Of a DNA stretch of 64,000 nucleotides, positions 12,402 through 20,732 are shown in pieces (positions within the stretch are counted from its first letter, which is position 1; the number at the start of each line of letters is the position of its first letter). The DNA comes from Homarus americanus (taxonomy: Eukaryota; Arthropoda; Malacostraca; Decapoda; Nephropidae): NCBI RefSeq assembly GCF_018991925.1, contig NW_024751719.1, forward strand, positions 1-64,000, read 5' to 3'. The notes beneath the pieces were generated by a model, which saw nothing but the letters and a program-made list of their open reading frames with translations, was not told the DNA's origin and searched no databases. The position numbers and the translations under genes are program-made.

Positions 12402-14281
12402 CTCCAGTCACCCTCCTGACTCCCCAGTCACCTCCGACGCTCCCAGTCACCCCTCCGACGCTCCCAGTGCCTCGGCTCCCAGTCACCTCCGACGCTCCCA
12501 GTCACCCCTCCGACGCTCCCAGTCACCCCTCCGACGCTCCCATCACCTCCGACTGCTCCCAGTCACCCCTCCGGCGCTCAGTCACCCTCGGCTGCTCCCA
12601 GTCACCCCTCCGTGCTCCCAGTCACCCCTCCGACGCTCCCAGTCACCCCTCCGACGCTCCCAGTCACCCTCCGACGCTCCCAGTCACCCTCCGACGCTCC
12701 CAGTCACCCCTCCGACGCTCCCAGTCACCCCTCCGACGTCCAGTCACCCTCCGAGCGCTCCCAAGTCCACCCCTCCGACGCTCCCAGTCACCCCTCCGAC
12801 GCTCCCAGTCACCCCTCCGACGCTCCCAGTCACCCCTCCGACGCTCCCAGTCACCCTCCGACGCTCCCCAGTCACCCTCCGACGCTCCCAGTCACCTCCG
12901 ACGCTCCCAGTGCCTCGGCTGCTCCAGTCACCCTGGACGCTCCCAGTCAGCATCCGATGCCTCCGCTCCCCAGTCACCCCTCCGACGCTCCCAGTCCTCC
13001 GACGCTCCCTCCCTCCGGCTCCCCAGTCACCCTCCGACGCTCCCAGTCATCCTCCGACGCTCCCAGTCACCTCCGACGCGTGTCCCCGGCGCTCCAGTCA
13101 CCCTCGACGCTCCCAGTCACCCCTCCGACAGTCACCCCTCCGACGCTCCCAGTCACCCTCCGACGCTCCAGTCACCCCTCCGACGCTCCCCAGTCACCCC
13201 TCCGACGCTCCCAGTCACCTCCGACGCTCCCCAGTCACCCTCCGACGCTCCCAGTCACCCTCCGACGCTCCCAGTCACCCCTCCGACGCTCCCAGTCACC
13301 CCTCCCGCTCCCAGTCACCTCCGACGCTCAGTCACCCTCCGACGCTCCCAGTCACCCTCCGACGCTCCCAGTCACCCCTCCGACGCTCCCAGTCACCCCT
13401 CGCAGCTCCCAGTCCCTCGACGCTCCCAGTCACCCTCCCGACTCCCAGTCACCCCTCCGACGCTCCCAGTCACCCTCCGACGCTCCCCAGTCACCCCTCC
13501 GACGCTCCCAGTCACCCCTCCGACGCTCACCCCATCCTCCGACGCTCCCAGTCACCCCTCCGCACTCCCAGTCACCCTCGCTCCCAGTCACCCTCCGACG
13601 CTCCCAGTCACCCCTCCGACGCTCCCAGTCACCCCTCCACGCTCCCAGTCACCCCTCCGACGCTCCCAGTCCTCCGCTCCCAGTCACCCTCCGACGTTCC
13701 CCAGTCACCCCTCCGACGCTCCCAGTCACCCTCCCGACGCTCCCAGTCACCCCTCCGGCCTTTCCAGTCACCCCTCCGACGCTCCCAGTCACCCCTCCAG
13801 ACGCTCCCCAGTCACCCTCCGGCGCTCCCAGTCACCCCTCCGACGCTCCCAGTCACCCCTCCGACGTCCCAGTACCCCTCCGACGCTCCCAGTCACCCTC
13901 CGACGCTCCCAGTCACCCTCCGGCGCTCCCAGTCACCCTCGGCTGCTCCCAGTCACCCCTCCCGACGCTCCCAGTCACCCCTCCGGCCTTTCCAGTCACC
14001 CCTCCGACGCTCCCAGTCACCCCTCCAGGCACTCCCCAGTCACCCTCCGGCTTGCTCCCAGTCACCCCTCCGACACTCCCAGTCACCCCTCCGACTTGTC
14101 CCAGTACCCCTCCCGACGCTCCCAGTCACCCTCCGACGCTCCCAGTCCCCCTCCAAACGCTCCCAGTCACCCTCGGCTGCTCCCAGTCACCTCCGACGCT
14201 CCCAGTCACCTCCGACGCTCCCAGTCACCCCTCTGGGCAGCTCCCAGTCACCCCTCCGACGCTCCCAGTCACCCCTCCGAC
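12402..14281 (+). repeat. About 1.88-kb higher-order repeat, copy 1
   Basis: Marker words occur in order: CCTCCTGACTCCCCAGTCAC at 12,412, GTGCCTCGGCTCCC at 12,467, CTCCCAAGTCCACCCCTCC near 12,757, TGCCTCGGCTGCTCCAGTC at 12,911, and CATCCGATGCCTCC near 12,951. Each recurs 1,880-1,900 bp later. The matching order of rare variants shows duplication of the whole ~1.88 kb block. Confidence 0.78.
13755..14195 (+). repeat. Tandem duplication of about 228 bp inside the 21-bp array
   Basis: CCGGCCTTTCCAGTCACC occurs at about 13,755 and again at about 13,982. Each is followed by the same series of variant units: CTCCAG-ACGC or -GCACTC, then CCGGCGCTCC or CCGGCTTGCTCC, then GACGTCCCAGTACCC or GACTTGTCCCAGTACCC. 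This is an intermediate-scale duplication of ~11 units. Confidence 0.7.
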
Positions 14282-15945
14282 GCTCCAGTCACCCTCCCGA
14301 CTCCCCAGTCACCTCCGACGCTCCCAGTCACCCCTCCGACGCTCCCAGTGCCTCGGCTCCCAGTCACCTCCCGACGCTCCCAGTCACCCCTCCGACGCTC
14401 CCAGTCACCCCTCCGACGCTCTGATCACCTCCAGGCTTGCTCCCAGTCACCCCCTCCGGCTTGCTCAGTCACCCTGGGCTTGCTCCCAGTCACCCCTCCG
14501 TGCTCCCAGTCACCCCTCCGACGCTCCCAGTCACCCCTCCGACGCTCCCAGTCACCCCTCCCGACGCTCCCAGTCACCCTCCAGGCGCTCCCAGTCACCC
14601 CTCCGACGCTCCCAGTCACCCCTCCGACATCCAGTCACCCTCCAGAAGCAGCTCCCAAAGTCCACCCCTCCGACGCTCCCAGTCACCCCTCCGACGCTCC
14701 CAGTCACCCCTCCGACGCAGCTTGATCACCCACTCCGACGCTCCCGGTCACCCTCGCATTGCTCCCCAGTCACCCTCCGGCTCCCAGTCACCTCCGACGC
14801 TCCCAGTGCCTCGGCTTGCTCCAGTCACCCTGGAAGCGCTCCCAGTCTTTCGAGCATCCGATGCCTCCAAACGCTCCCCAGTCACCCCTCCGGCTTGCTC
14901 CGAGTGCCTCAAACGCTCCCCAATTCTGCCCCTCACGGCTCCCCAGTCACCCTCCGACGCTCCCAGTCTTCCTCCGACGCTCCCAGTCGCCTGCGACGCG
15001 GTGGTCCTTTCCGGCAGCTCCAGTCACCCTCGACGCTCCCGGTCACCCCCCTCCGACGCTCCACGGTCGCCCTCCGACGCTCCCAGTCACCCTCCGACGC
15101 TCCCAGTCTCCACGCACCTCCGACGCTCCCAGTCACCCCTCCTGCGCTCCCGTGCCTCCTGACGTGTTGGCTCCCGGTCACCCTCCGACGCTCCCAGTCA
15201 CCCTCGACGCTCCCAGTCACCCCTCCGGACGCTCCCGGTCACCCTCCGACGCTCCCAGTCACCCTCCGACGTCCAGGTCACCCTCCGACGCTCCCAGTCT
15301 CTCGACGCTCCGGTCTTGCCTCCCAGTCACCCTCCGACGCTCCCGCTCACCTCCGACGCTCGGTCACCCTCGACGCTCCCAGTCACCCTCCGACGCTCCC
15401 AGTTTCAGTCACCCCTCCGACGCTCCAGTGCCTCCGACGCTCCCAGGTCACCCTCCGACGCTCCCAGTCACCCTCCGACGCTCCCAGTCACCCTCCCGAC
15501 GCTCCCAGGTCACCCCTCCGACGCTCCCGTCTCAGGGTGTGCCCCTCCGACGCTCCCAGTCTCCTCCGACGCTCCAGTCTGCCCTCCGACGCTCCCAGTT
15601 GCCCCTCGGCGCTCCCAGTCACCCCTCGACGCTCCCAGTCACCCCTCCGACGCCCGTCCTCAGGTCAGTCCTCCGACGCTCCCGGTCTACCTCCGACGCT
15701 CCCAGTCACCCCTCCGAGGACACCTCGCGCTCCCAGTCACCTCGACGCTCCCCCCAGCTCACCCCTCCGACGCTCCCATTCACCCCCTCCTGCTCCCAGT
15801 CACCCTCCGACGCTCCAGTCACCCCCCGACGCTCCCAGTCACCCCCTCCGGCTCCCAATGCCTCCGACGCTCCCAGTCACCCTCCGACGCTCCCAGTCAC
15901 CCCTCCGACGCTCCCAGTCACCCCTCGGCCTCCCAAGTCACCCCA
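14282..15945 (+). repeat. About 1.88-kb higher-order repeat, copy 2 (partial)
   Basis: The same marker order is seen: CCTCCCGACTCCCCAGTCAC, GTGCCTCGGCTCCC at 14,348, CTCCCAAAGTCCACCCC near 14,653, TGCCTCGGCTTGCTCCAGTC at 14,807, and CATCCGATGCCTCC near 14,855. Clear matches run to about 15,030. Beyond that the units are too uniform to assign by eye. It is more diverged and more indel-rich than copy 1. Confidence 0.7.
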
Positions 15946-16024
15946 AACCTAATGAACCTAATCTCCAATCCAATGTAACCTAGCTCACTTAATCGTAACA
16001 ATGAATATCAATTTAGTAACTCTT
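15946..16024. other. Array-to-island junction with CCTAA-like words
   Basis: Right after the last minisatellite unit come AAACCTAATGAACCTAATC and CAATGTAACCTAGC, a degenerate TTAGG-type (bottom strand) patch, then AT-rich sequence. No gene is seen. Confidence 0.5.
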
Positions 16025-16268
16025 AATTGATCAACTTCCAGGAATTGGTAATCAACTCAATTGATCAGCTTCCAGGAATTGCAGATCTAACTGCACTTGA
16101 TTAGCTTCCAGGAATTGCAGATCTAACCCAATTCGATCAGCTTCCAGGAATTGCGGATCTAACTCCCAATTGATCAGCTTCCAGGAATTGGTGATCTAAC
16201 TCAATCTAGAACAGCTTCCAGGAATTGGTGATCTAACCTGCACTGATCAGCTTCCAGAATTGCGATCG
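16025..16268. repeat. Tandem repeat of about 36 bp, 7 copies
   Basis: The unit is AATTGATCAGCTTCCAGGAA followed by TTGCAGATCTAACTC-like sequence, with variants in the second half (GGTGATCTAAC, GCGGATCTAAC). The first and last copies are degenerate. Each of the central copies holds the palindromes TGATCA and TTCCAGGAA. Confidence 0.9.
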
Positions 16269-16389
16269 TGGCATTGAAATTCTTGAGATGAAAGTTTGGA
16301 ATCTGGTGGTCGGATGCCGGGGTGACTACACTAGCTCTTGCCCTGGGCGGTGGTGGTGCTTGAATGTTGATCAGTGTGCATGTGTGTCA
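16269..16389. other. Unique spacer without recognised content
   Basis: About 120 bp includes AAATTCTTGAGATGAAAGTTTGG and a small GGGCGGTGGTGGTGC stretch. I see no gene or element in it. Confidence 0.4.
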
Positions 16390-16650
16390 CCCGTCTTGCC
16401 CACTCCATGACTGTCCGCTCCACTGCGACTGTCCGCTCCATCATGATCACCCTGGCCCACTTCATGCATTCATCCTGCCCACTGCTGACTGTCCGCCCAC
16501 TGGGCATAGTCTGCTCTGACTGCGCGGCTGTCCGCTCCACCGCGGCTGTCCGCCCACCTTTCTCCACCACTACCTTGGCTGCTGGCCCACCCCTCACCCA
16601 CCACCACCATGCACCCTACCCTCCACCCCACCACAGCTCCTCCTGACCAA
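16390..16650 (-). repeat. Inverted, diverged relative of the G-rich minisatellite
   Basis: The top strand carries CACTCCATGACTGTCCGC, CACTGCGACTGTCCGCTCC, GCTGACTGTCCGCCCACTG and a CCACCACCACCATGC stretch. Read on the bottom strand these become GCGGACAGTC, GCAGTGG, GGAGCGGACAG and GTGGTGGTGG, which are the characteristic words of the array at 1-7,910. This suggests a small old copy of that family in opposite orientation. The match is by shared words only, not a formal alignment. Confidence 0.5.
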
Positions 16651-16663
16651 CCCACCCACTAAC

Positions 16664-17012
16664 TGCTAAATGCCACACCCCTTTCACACCTGCCCACATA
16701 TGTCTCTTCATTAATCTTGTAAATACATATGCTGCCACCCTCTTCACACCTGTAACACATATGCTGCCACCCTCTTCACACCTGTACCACATATGCTGCC
16801 ACCCTCTTCACACCTGTAACACATATGCTGCCACCCTCTTCACACCTGTAACACATATGCTGCCACCCTCTACACACCTGTAACACATATACTGCCACCC
16901 TCTTCACACCTGTAACACATAAGCTGCCACCCTTTTCACACCTGTACCACATATGCTGCCACCCTCTTCACACCTGTAACACATATGCTGCCACCCTCTT
17001 CACACCTGTAAC
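16664..17012. repeat. 32-bp tandem repeat, 9 good copies plus a diverged one
   Basis: From 16,725 the unit is ACATATGCTGCCACCCTCTT followed by CACACCTGTAAC. It repeats nine times with near identity (occasional TACC for TAAC, and one ACATAAGC). A diverged unit precedes it at 16,664-16,702. It ends at ACACGTAAGA, directly before a GA run. Confidence 0.95.
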
Positions 17013-17017
17013 ACGTA

Positions 17018-17050
17018 AGAGAGAGAGAGAGAGGGAGAGAGAGAGAGAGA
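17018..17050. repeat. (GA)n microsatellite
   Basis: A run of GA dinucleotides with one GGG interruption directly follows the 32-bp array. Confidence 0.95.
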
Positions 17051-17215
17051 CTTAGTCACACTTGGGTCCAAATTTCAGCCGAGTCATTACAGTGTGTTAC
17101 AGTAATACAATATTTCTCTGATTGTCTCATATTTTTGTTTTAATGAACCATTTTGCGTTATTATTATCTACTGCCTCGGGTAAGGAATCGTGAGACGTTG
17201 TAGTCGGATCTAAAA
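17051..17215. other. Unique AT-rich spacer
   Basis: No open frame of note, repeat or element is recognised in these ~165 bp. Confidence 0.4.
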
Positions 17216-17314
17216 GTTCGCGAAATGTGTAAACGCGAGTCCAAAATCCGCGAAATTACTGAGATGTTCGCGAAAAGTGTAAACGCGAGTCTAAATCCGC
17301 GAAATTAGTGAGTT
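17216..17314. repeat. Tandem duplication of about 50 bp rich in CGCGA
   Basis: Two copies begin GTTCGCGAAA, continue GTGTAAACGCGAGTC and then AAATCCGCGAAATTA. The words TTCGCG, ACGCGA and CCGCGA give several CpGs in an otherwise AT-rich area. Confidence 0.88.
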
Positions 17315-17407
17315 GTTCTCCTCTCGTAAATTATATACAGGTGTGTTTAATACATACTGTCTATCTGTCACAAGGAATGTTCCTCAGCTCACTGATATGG
17401 GTAGACG

Positions 17408-17548
17408 GAAAGGACAGACAACGGACATAAGGAACACAGACAACAGACAGACGAAACCCACAGACAACAGACCAAAGGAACGTATTGGCAACGGATGGAC
17501 TAAAGGAACACAGACAACAGAGACAAAACCCACAGACAATGTATGGAC
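17408..17548. repeat. About 74-bp tandem duplication of ACAGACAAC-rich sequence
   Basis: GGAACACAGACAACAGA is at 17,431 and again at 17,505. Each is followed by GAC(G)AAACCCACAGACAA. The block is built from shorter ACAGACAAC words that continue in degenerate form to about 17,640. An open frame crosses it but encodes only Thr/Asp/Asn/Lys-rich low-complexity sequence. Confidence 0.75.
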
Positions 17549-17640
17549 GTAGGACCCAGTCATCAAACAAACGTAACAGACAAACGCCACAGACATACAA
17601 CGGGTGACCGCAACAGACAGCGGACAGATGATAAACGAAA

Positions 17641-17705
17641 CGCAATTGAGGTAAAGAAAAACAATGATTATTTCAAGTCATTTACCTGTGTTAATTAATT
17701 TGTAT
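17641..17705. other. Unique AT-rich spacer
   Basis: A short stretch that includes TTAATTAATTT. Nothing is recognised in it. Confidence 0.35.
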
Positions 17706-17862
17706 CACCTGAAGATCAACATCCCTCAAGTTATTGCACCTTAAGATTAGCCACCCTAACCTAACTTAATCCAACCTAATATACTCTAATCTAACCTTAT
17801 TTAATCCAACCTAACCTAATCTAATCCCCAGGTGTAGCGTTAGAAGGTTTAATCTTCAGGTG
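17706..17862. repeat. 157-bp inverted-repeat unit enclosing TAACC-like repeats
   Basis: The ends are CACCTGAAGAT (17,706-17,716) and ATCTTCAGGTG (17,852-17,862), exact inverted copies with weaker similarity a few bases inward. Between them, 17,753-17,828 is a degenerate series of CCTAAC, CCTAAT and TCTAAT words. No target duplication is visible, so MITE identity is only a suggestion. Confidence 0.55.
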
Positions 17863-18108
17863 AAATAAAATAGGACTAACCTTCATATAATTCACTAATT
17901 CACTAAATACTAAAAAAAAAACACGAAACTAAACCAGAATATTAAAGAATAATAGTAAATAAATATAACAGTAAAACGTGTATTATCGTAATTGTCTTTA
18001 GCGCTGCAAACGATCATTAACGAGGTGGTTGGGTAGTTTTTTTTACAGGCGGGTAGAGTGAGTGTCAACGGTCAGTACCCCTAGGTCTGTCGGGGTGACA
18101 GGAGGTGT
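17863..18108. other. AT-rich spacer without recognised content
   Basis: It contains short A and T runs and a GTCGGGGTGACAGG stretch just before the next tandem repeat. No gene, promoter or element can be supported. Confidence 0.4.
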
Positions 18109-18356
18109 GTGTGGTGACCTGTCCAAGTGATTCTATAGTGACGTTGTGTGGTGACCTGTCCAAGTGATTCTATAGTGACGTTGTGTGGTGACCTGTCCAA
18201 GTGATTCTATAGTGACGTTGTGTGGTGACCTGTCCAAGTGATTCAATAGTGACGTTGTGTGGTGACCTGTCCAAGTGATCCTATAGTGCCGTTGTGTGGT
18301 GACCTGTCCAAGTGGTTTTATAGTGACTGCATATATATGGTGACCCACCTAAGTGG
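18109..18356. repeat. 37-bp tandem repeat, about 6.5 copies
   Basis: The unit is GTGTGGTGACCTGTCCAAGT followed by GATTCTATAGTGACGTT. Copies start at 18,109, 18,146, 18,183, 18,220, 18,257 and 18,294, then a degenerate partial copy (GGTGACCCACCTAAGTGG). Identity is high in the first four copies. Confidence 0.95.
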
Positions 18357-18478
18357 AGACAACGGCGTCGGAGTGTCTGTCTGGCTGTGTGGTCCCAAGG
18401 CGTGTTACCAGAGAGGAGAAAATACACAAGAGATTGACCATAACAACTTAAACATTGCTTCATCTTACGACCAGGAGG
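18357..18478 (+). other. Possible but unproven exon end with splice-donor-like site
   Basis: A stop-free stretch encodes a peptide including VWLCGPKACYQRGEN and IASSYDQE. It ends at GACCAGGAG then GTACGTG, which resembles a 5' splice site. No domain is recognised, the frame runs into tandem repeats upstream, and a TG run follows. I keep it only as a weak candidate. It is most likely not coding. Confidence 0.12.
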
Positions 18479-18527
18479 TACGTGTGTGCGTGTATATGTG
18501 TGTGTGTATGTGCGTGTATGTGTGTGG
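18479..18527. repeat. (GT)n microsatellite, imperfect
   Basis: GTGTGT runs are interrupted by GTATATGT, GTATGTGC and similar words. Confidence 0.85.
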
Positions 18528-18854
18528 TAATCTTGTGAGAGAGGAACTACTTATTTATATTGAAATTAAATCGGAAAGTTAATGCATTCTGAAAACCGAT
18601 TAAATGTTAGTTAAAAATTTGTGATTCGGAAACTCAGATGGATGTTAATGTTGACCCGGGTAAGAACATTGTTACTTGGTGTATTGTCTTAAGGTGTTCA
18701 CTCGTGTTCATGTTCTTTGTGTTCTTCAGTATATATATCCAGGGGCCATGCAGGGAAGGGGTGGGGGGGGGGAACAAGGACACAGGTGGTGGTGCTGGAT
18801 CTGACAACACGTTCATCATGGTGTCTTGTGATGATTGATTTATTGTGAAGTATC
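18528..18854. other. Spacer without recognised gene
   Basis: It includes a long G run near 18,761-18,772 and an open frame with no recognisable domain. Nothing further can be supported. Confidence 0.35.
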
Positions 18855-18961
18855 AAGAAGTTTATACTTTTATATTTAAGTTTCTATTAAGAAGTTTATA
18901 CTTTTTTATTTACGATGTCAAGAAGTTTATACTTTTTTATTTACGTTGTCAAGAAGTTTAT
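18855..18961. repeat. About 31-bp AT-rich tandem repeat, left segment
   Basis: Units are AAGAAGTTTATACTTTTTTA followed by TTTACGTTGTC or a variant. About 3.5 copies precede a 320-bp insertion, after which the same repeat resumes. Confidence 0.9.
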
Positions 18962-19162
18962 TAAAAGTTACTAGTGTGCCCTGAAGAATGCAGTGATGGC
19001 TAGGGAAACAGAGTAACACTGAGTCCGTTTATTATGGATGAGAGAAATACAAGTGGTGACTCGCGTGTGCCATGCACGGCTCACACAGTCAGACTGAGGC
19101 ACCTTGCCATATGGCAGCCTCGGGGCAATGTTGCCACATAACACGTGCAGTGTTGCCACGTG

Positions 19163-19180
19163 ATTATATATATATATATA
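19163..19180. repeat. (AT)n microsatellite
   Basis: A run of TA dinucleotides sits directly before the 32-bp repeat inside the insertion. Confidence 0.9.
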
Positions 19181-19271
19181 TGCTACTCGGCACAGTAACT
19201 TATGTACAGGGTTGCTACTCGGCACAGTAGCTTATGTACAGGGTTGCTACTCGGCACAGTAGCTTAGATAC
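19181..19271. repeat. 32-bp tandem repeat, 2.8 copies
   Basis: Copies of TGCTACTCGGCACAGTA then (A/G)CTTATGTACAGGGT start at 19,181, 19,213 and 19,245. The last is truncated. Confidence 0.92.
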
Positions 19272-19286
19272 ATAACCTACATTTAT

Positions 19287-19520
19287 AATATTTTGTTTAC
19301 GATTTCAAGAAGTTTACACTTTTTTATATGCGTTTTTATCAAGAAGTTTATACTTTTTTATTTACGTTGTCAAGAAGTTTATACTTTTTTATTTACGTTT
19401 TTATCAGGAAGTTTATACTTTTTTATTTACGTTTTTATCAAGAAGTTTATACTTTTTATTTACGTTTTTATCAGGAAGTTTATACTTTTATATTTACGAT
19501 TTCAAGAAGTTTATACTTTA
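19287..19520. repeat. About 31-bp AT-rich tandem repeat, right segment
   Basis: Around seven to eight units of AAGAAGTTTATACTTTTTTA then TTTACGTTTTTATC occur, alternating AAGAAG and AGGAAG starts. They match the segment at 18,855-18,961. Frames through it read as a repeated FIRKFILFYLRF-like peptide and are not genes. Confidence 0.92.
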
Positions 19521-19699
19521 TGGTATTTTACTACACATGGGACTTCCTGATTGGTCTAGTACTGCCCCGCCTCACTACATCATGACCTACAGTATATCGC
19601 TACAGCTAATGCGCATTTGTTTATCACTGAACTGTTGAATCTTAAGTAACGAACCACATAATGCTGGTAGGTTTGAGTACATATCGCTAAACCATAAAA
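19521..19699. other. Unique spacer
   Basis: About 180 bp without a recognised gene or repeat. Confidence 0.4.
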
Positions 19700-20021
19700 G
19701 AACATAAGAATGGAGGAAACTGCAGCGGGCCTATTGGCCCATACTGGGCAGTCCCATTTACACTCAACCCCTATTGCTCATATAAGCATCCAACCTATGT
19801 TTGAAGCTATCCAGCGTATTCGAGTTAATGATGATATTTGGTAACTTGTTCCATTCATCCGCTACTCTGTTACCAAACCAGTGTTTACCTACTTCGCGCC
19901 TAAATCTATATTTGTCTAATTTAAAACCATTGTTACGAGTTCGCTCCTGTTTGGATAGTTTGAGTACCTTTGCAATGTCCCCTTTGTTTAGCCCTGACTT
20001 CCATTTATACACCTCTGTCAG
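19700..20021 (-). mobile_element. LINE-type (CR1/Jockey-like) ORF2 C-terminal and 3' fragment, truncated
   Basis: On the bottom strand a frame of about 85 codons ends in a stop at 19,764-19,766. It contains EVYKW, KGDIAKVLKL, RTRNNGFKLDK, RFRREVGKHWFGNRV, EWNKLP and SFKHRLD. This is the short conserved tail found downstream of the reverse transcriptase domain in many animal non-LTR retrotransposons. No polymerase or endonuclease motifs are present. The 5' side is cut at 20,021 by a foldback element and does not resume beyond it. The 3' side includes GGGCCAATAGGCCCG and TCTTATGTTCTTTTATGG on the bottom strand. I recall closely similar copies being widespread in decapod crustaceans. It is a dead fragment, and the subfamily is uncertain. 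Confidence 0.75.
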
Positions 20022-20045
20022 GGTCCGACTAATTACCCAAATGTA
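20022..20045 (+). repeat. Left terminal inverted repeat (24 bp)
   Basis: It starts GGTCCGACTAATTACCC and is the exact reverse complement of 21,016-21,039. The base outside each end no longer pairs, which fixes the boundaries. Confidence 0.9.
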
Positions 20046-20210
20046 CCCAAATGTACTCAAGTGTACACAAATATAGCCGGAATGAAGTCAAATAATGGTC
20101 CTAGATGAATAAATCGGACTGCTAATCACTTCTCGACTAGTATTTGGTGTCAGAAAGTCACAAAAAATTGGTAAACTTAATTTAATCTGAGTTAATAGAT
20201 CGAGTGCATT

Positions 20211-20251
20211 TACCTAACCTAATCTAATCTAACCTAACGTAACCTAACACA
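20211..20251. repeat. Degenerate (CCTAA)n loop of the first palindrome
   Basis: ACCTAACCTAATCTAATC is followed by TAACCTAACGTAACC words. This is the arthropod-type TTAGG telomeric motif on the bottom strand, much mutated, lying exactly between facing arms. Confidence 0.7.
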
Positions 20252-20717
20252 ATACAACTCAGATTAAATTAAGTTTACCAATTTTTGTGACTTTGCCACC
20301 AAATAATAATCGAGAAGTGATTCACAGCCCGATTTACGCTTGTACGACCATCATTTGACTTCATTGCGGCTACATTTGGCCACATTTGGGTAATTACTCG
20401 CTCCTTTGGTACATGCACGCGAACTATTAACTCAGATTAAAGTAAGTTTTCCAATGTTTTGTGACTTTCTGACACCAAATACTGGTCGAGAAGTGATTAG
20501 CAGTCCGATTTATTCATGTAGGACCATTATTTGACTTCATTGGTACAGATTTGAGTACATTTGTAAATATTATTTGGTCGTTTGAAGTCAGAATAGTCAA
20601 ATAATAGTCCTTTATGAATAAATCGATCATAATCACTTCGACTGGTATTTGGTGTCACTGAGTCTTAAAATTGGTAAACTTAATTTATTCTGAGTTAATA
20701 GATCAAGTGCATGTACT

Positions 20718-20732
20718 CAACCTAACCTAACA
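20718..20732. repeat. Short CCTAACC loop of the second palindrome
   Basis: CAACCTAACCTAACA sits between the facing arms of the second half of the element, the counterpart of the longer loop at 20,211-20,251. Confidence 0.65.

Larger units (their letters stand above)
11801..15945. repeat. 21-bp minisatellite, CACCC subtype
   Basis: At about 11,801 the CACAC part of each unit switches to CACCC, which holds to the end of the array, while the CTCCGACGCTCCCAGT part is unchanged. Units missing CGACG or reading CGGCTTGCTCC become frequent after 12.4 kb and act as landmarks for a higher-order repeat. The longest open frame in the window, 12,612-15,983 top strand (1,123 codons, SHPSDAP- and RRSQSPL-like heptads), lies here and is attributed to repeat periodicity. 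The array ends at TCACCCC just before a CCTAAT-rich junction. Confidence 0.95.
18962..19281. mobile_element. 320-bp insertion bounded by TTTAT direct repeats
   Basis: The 31-bp array breaks after TTTAT at 18,957-18,961 and continues from TTTAT at 19,282-19,286 in the expected place within the unit. The insertion is therefore precise, with a possible 5-bp target duplication. Its ends (TAAAAGTTA and, inverted, TGTAGGTTA) are loosely similar. It has AATAAA words on the bottom strand and holds an AT run and a 32-bp repeat. No coding capacity is recognised. It could be a short non-autonomous DNA element or a retroposon fragment. The caveat is that TTTAT occurs in every array unit. Confidence 0.45.

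Noticed and set aside
8051..15945. CRISPR array (short direct repeats in long tandem order)
   Set aside because: Units are directly adjacent without unique spacers, the period is 21 bp, and there are no cas genes. The surrounding DNA is eukaryotic in character.
12612..15983. Large Ser/Pro/Arg-rich protein gene
   Set aside because: All frames on both strands are mostly open over the same repeats, and frames break only at indels. There is no start context, domain or splice structure.
16374..16655. Protein-coding frames on both strands at this site
   Set aside because: Both frames are low-complexity translations of a degenerate minisatellite remnant.
17313..17552. Small Thr/Asn/Lys-rich protein
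   Set aside because: The frame simply reads the ACAGACAAC tandem repeat.
17753..17828. True telomere or chromosome end
   Set aside because: The CCTAA words are short, degenerate and interstitial, and lie between inverted repeats.
18357..18582. Coding exon with 5' splice site at GGAG/GTACGTG
   Set aside because: Kept only as a very weak feature. The frame enters tandem repeats upstream, no domain is seen and a donor-like word alone is common by chance.
18962..19281. Solo LTR of a retrotransposon
   Set aside because: Bottom-strand AATAAA words are suggestive, but the exact ends set by the TTTAT repeats do not read TG...CA in the orientation that would place the poly(A) signal.
19293..19585. 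Phe/Tyr/Leu-rich membrane peptide
   Set aside because: Two overlapping frames both read the 31-bp AT-rich repeat, with no unique sequence.
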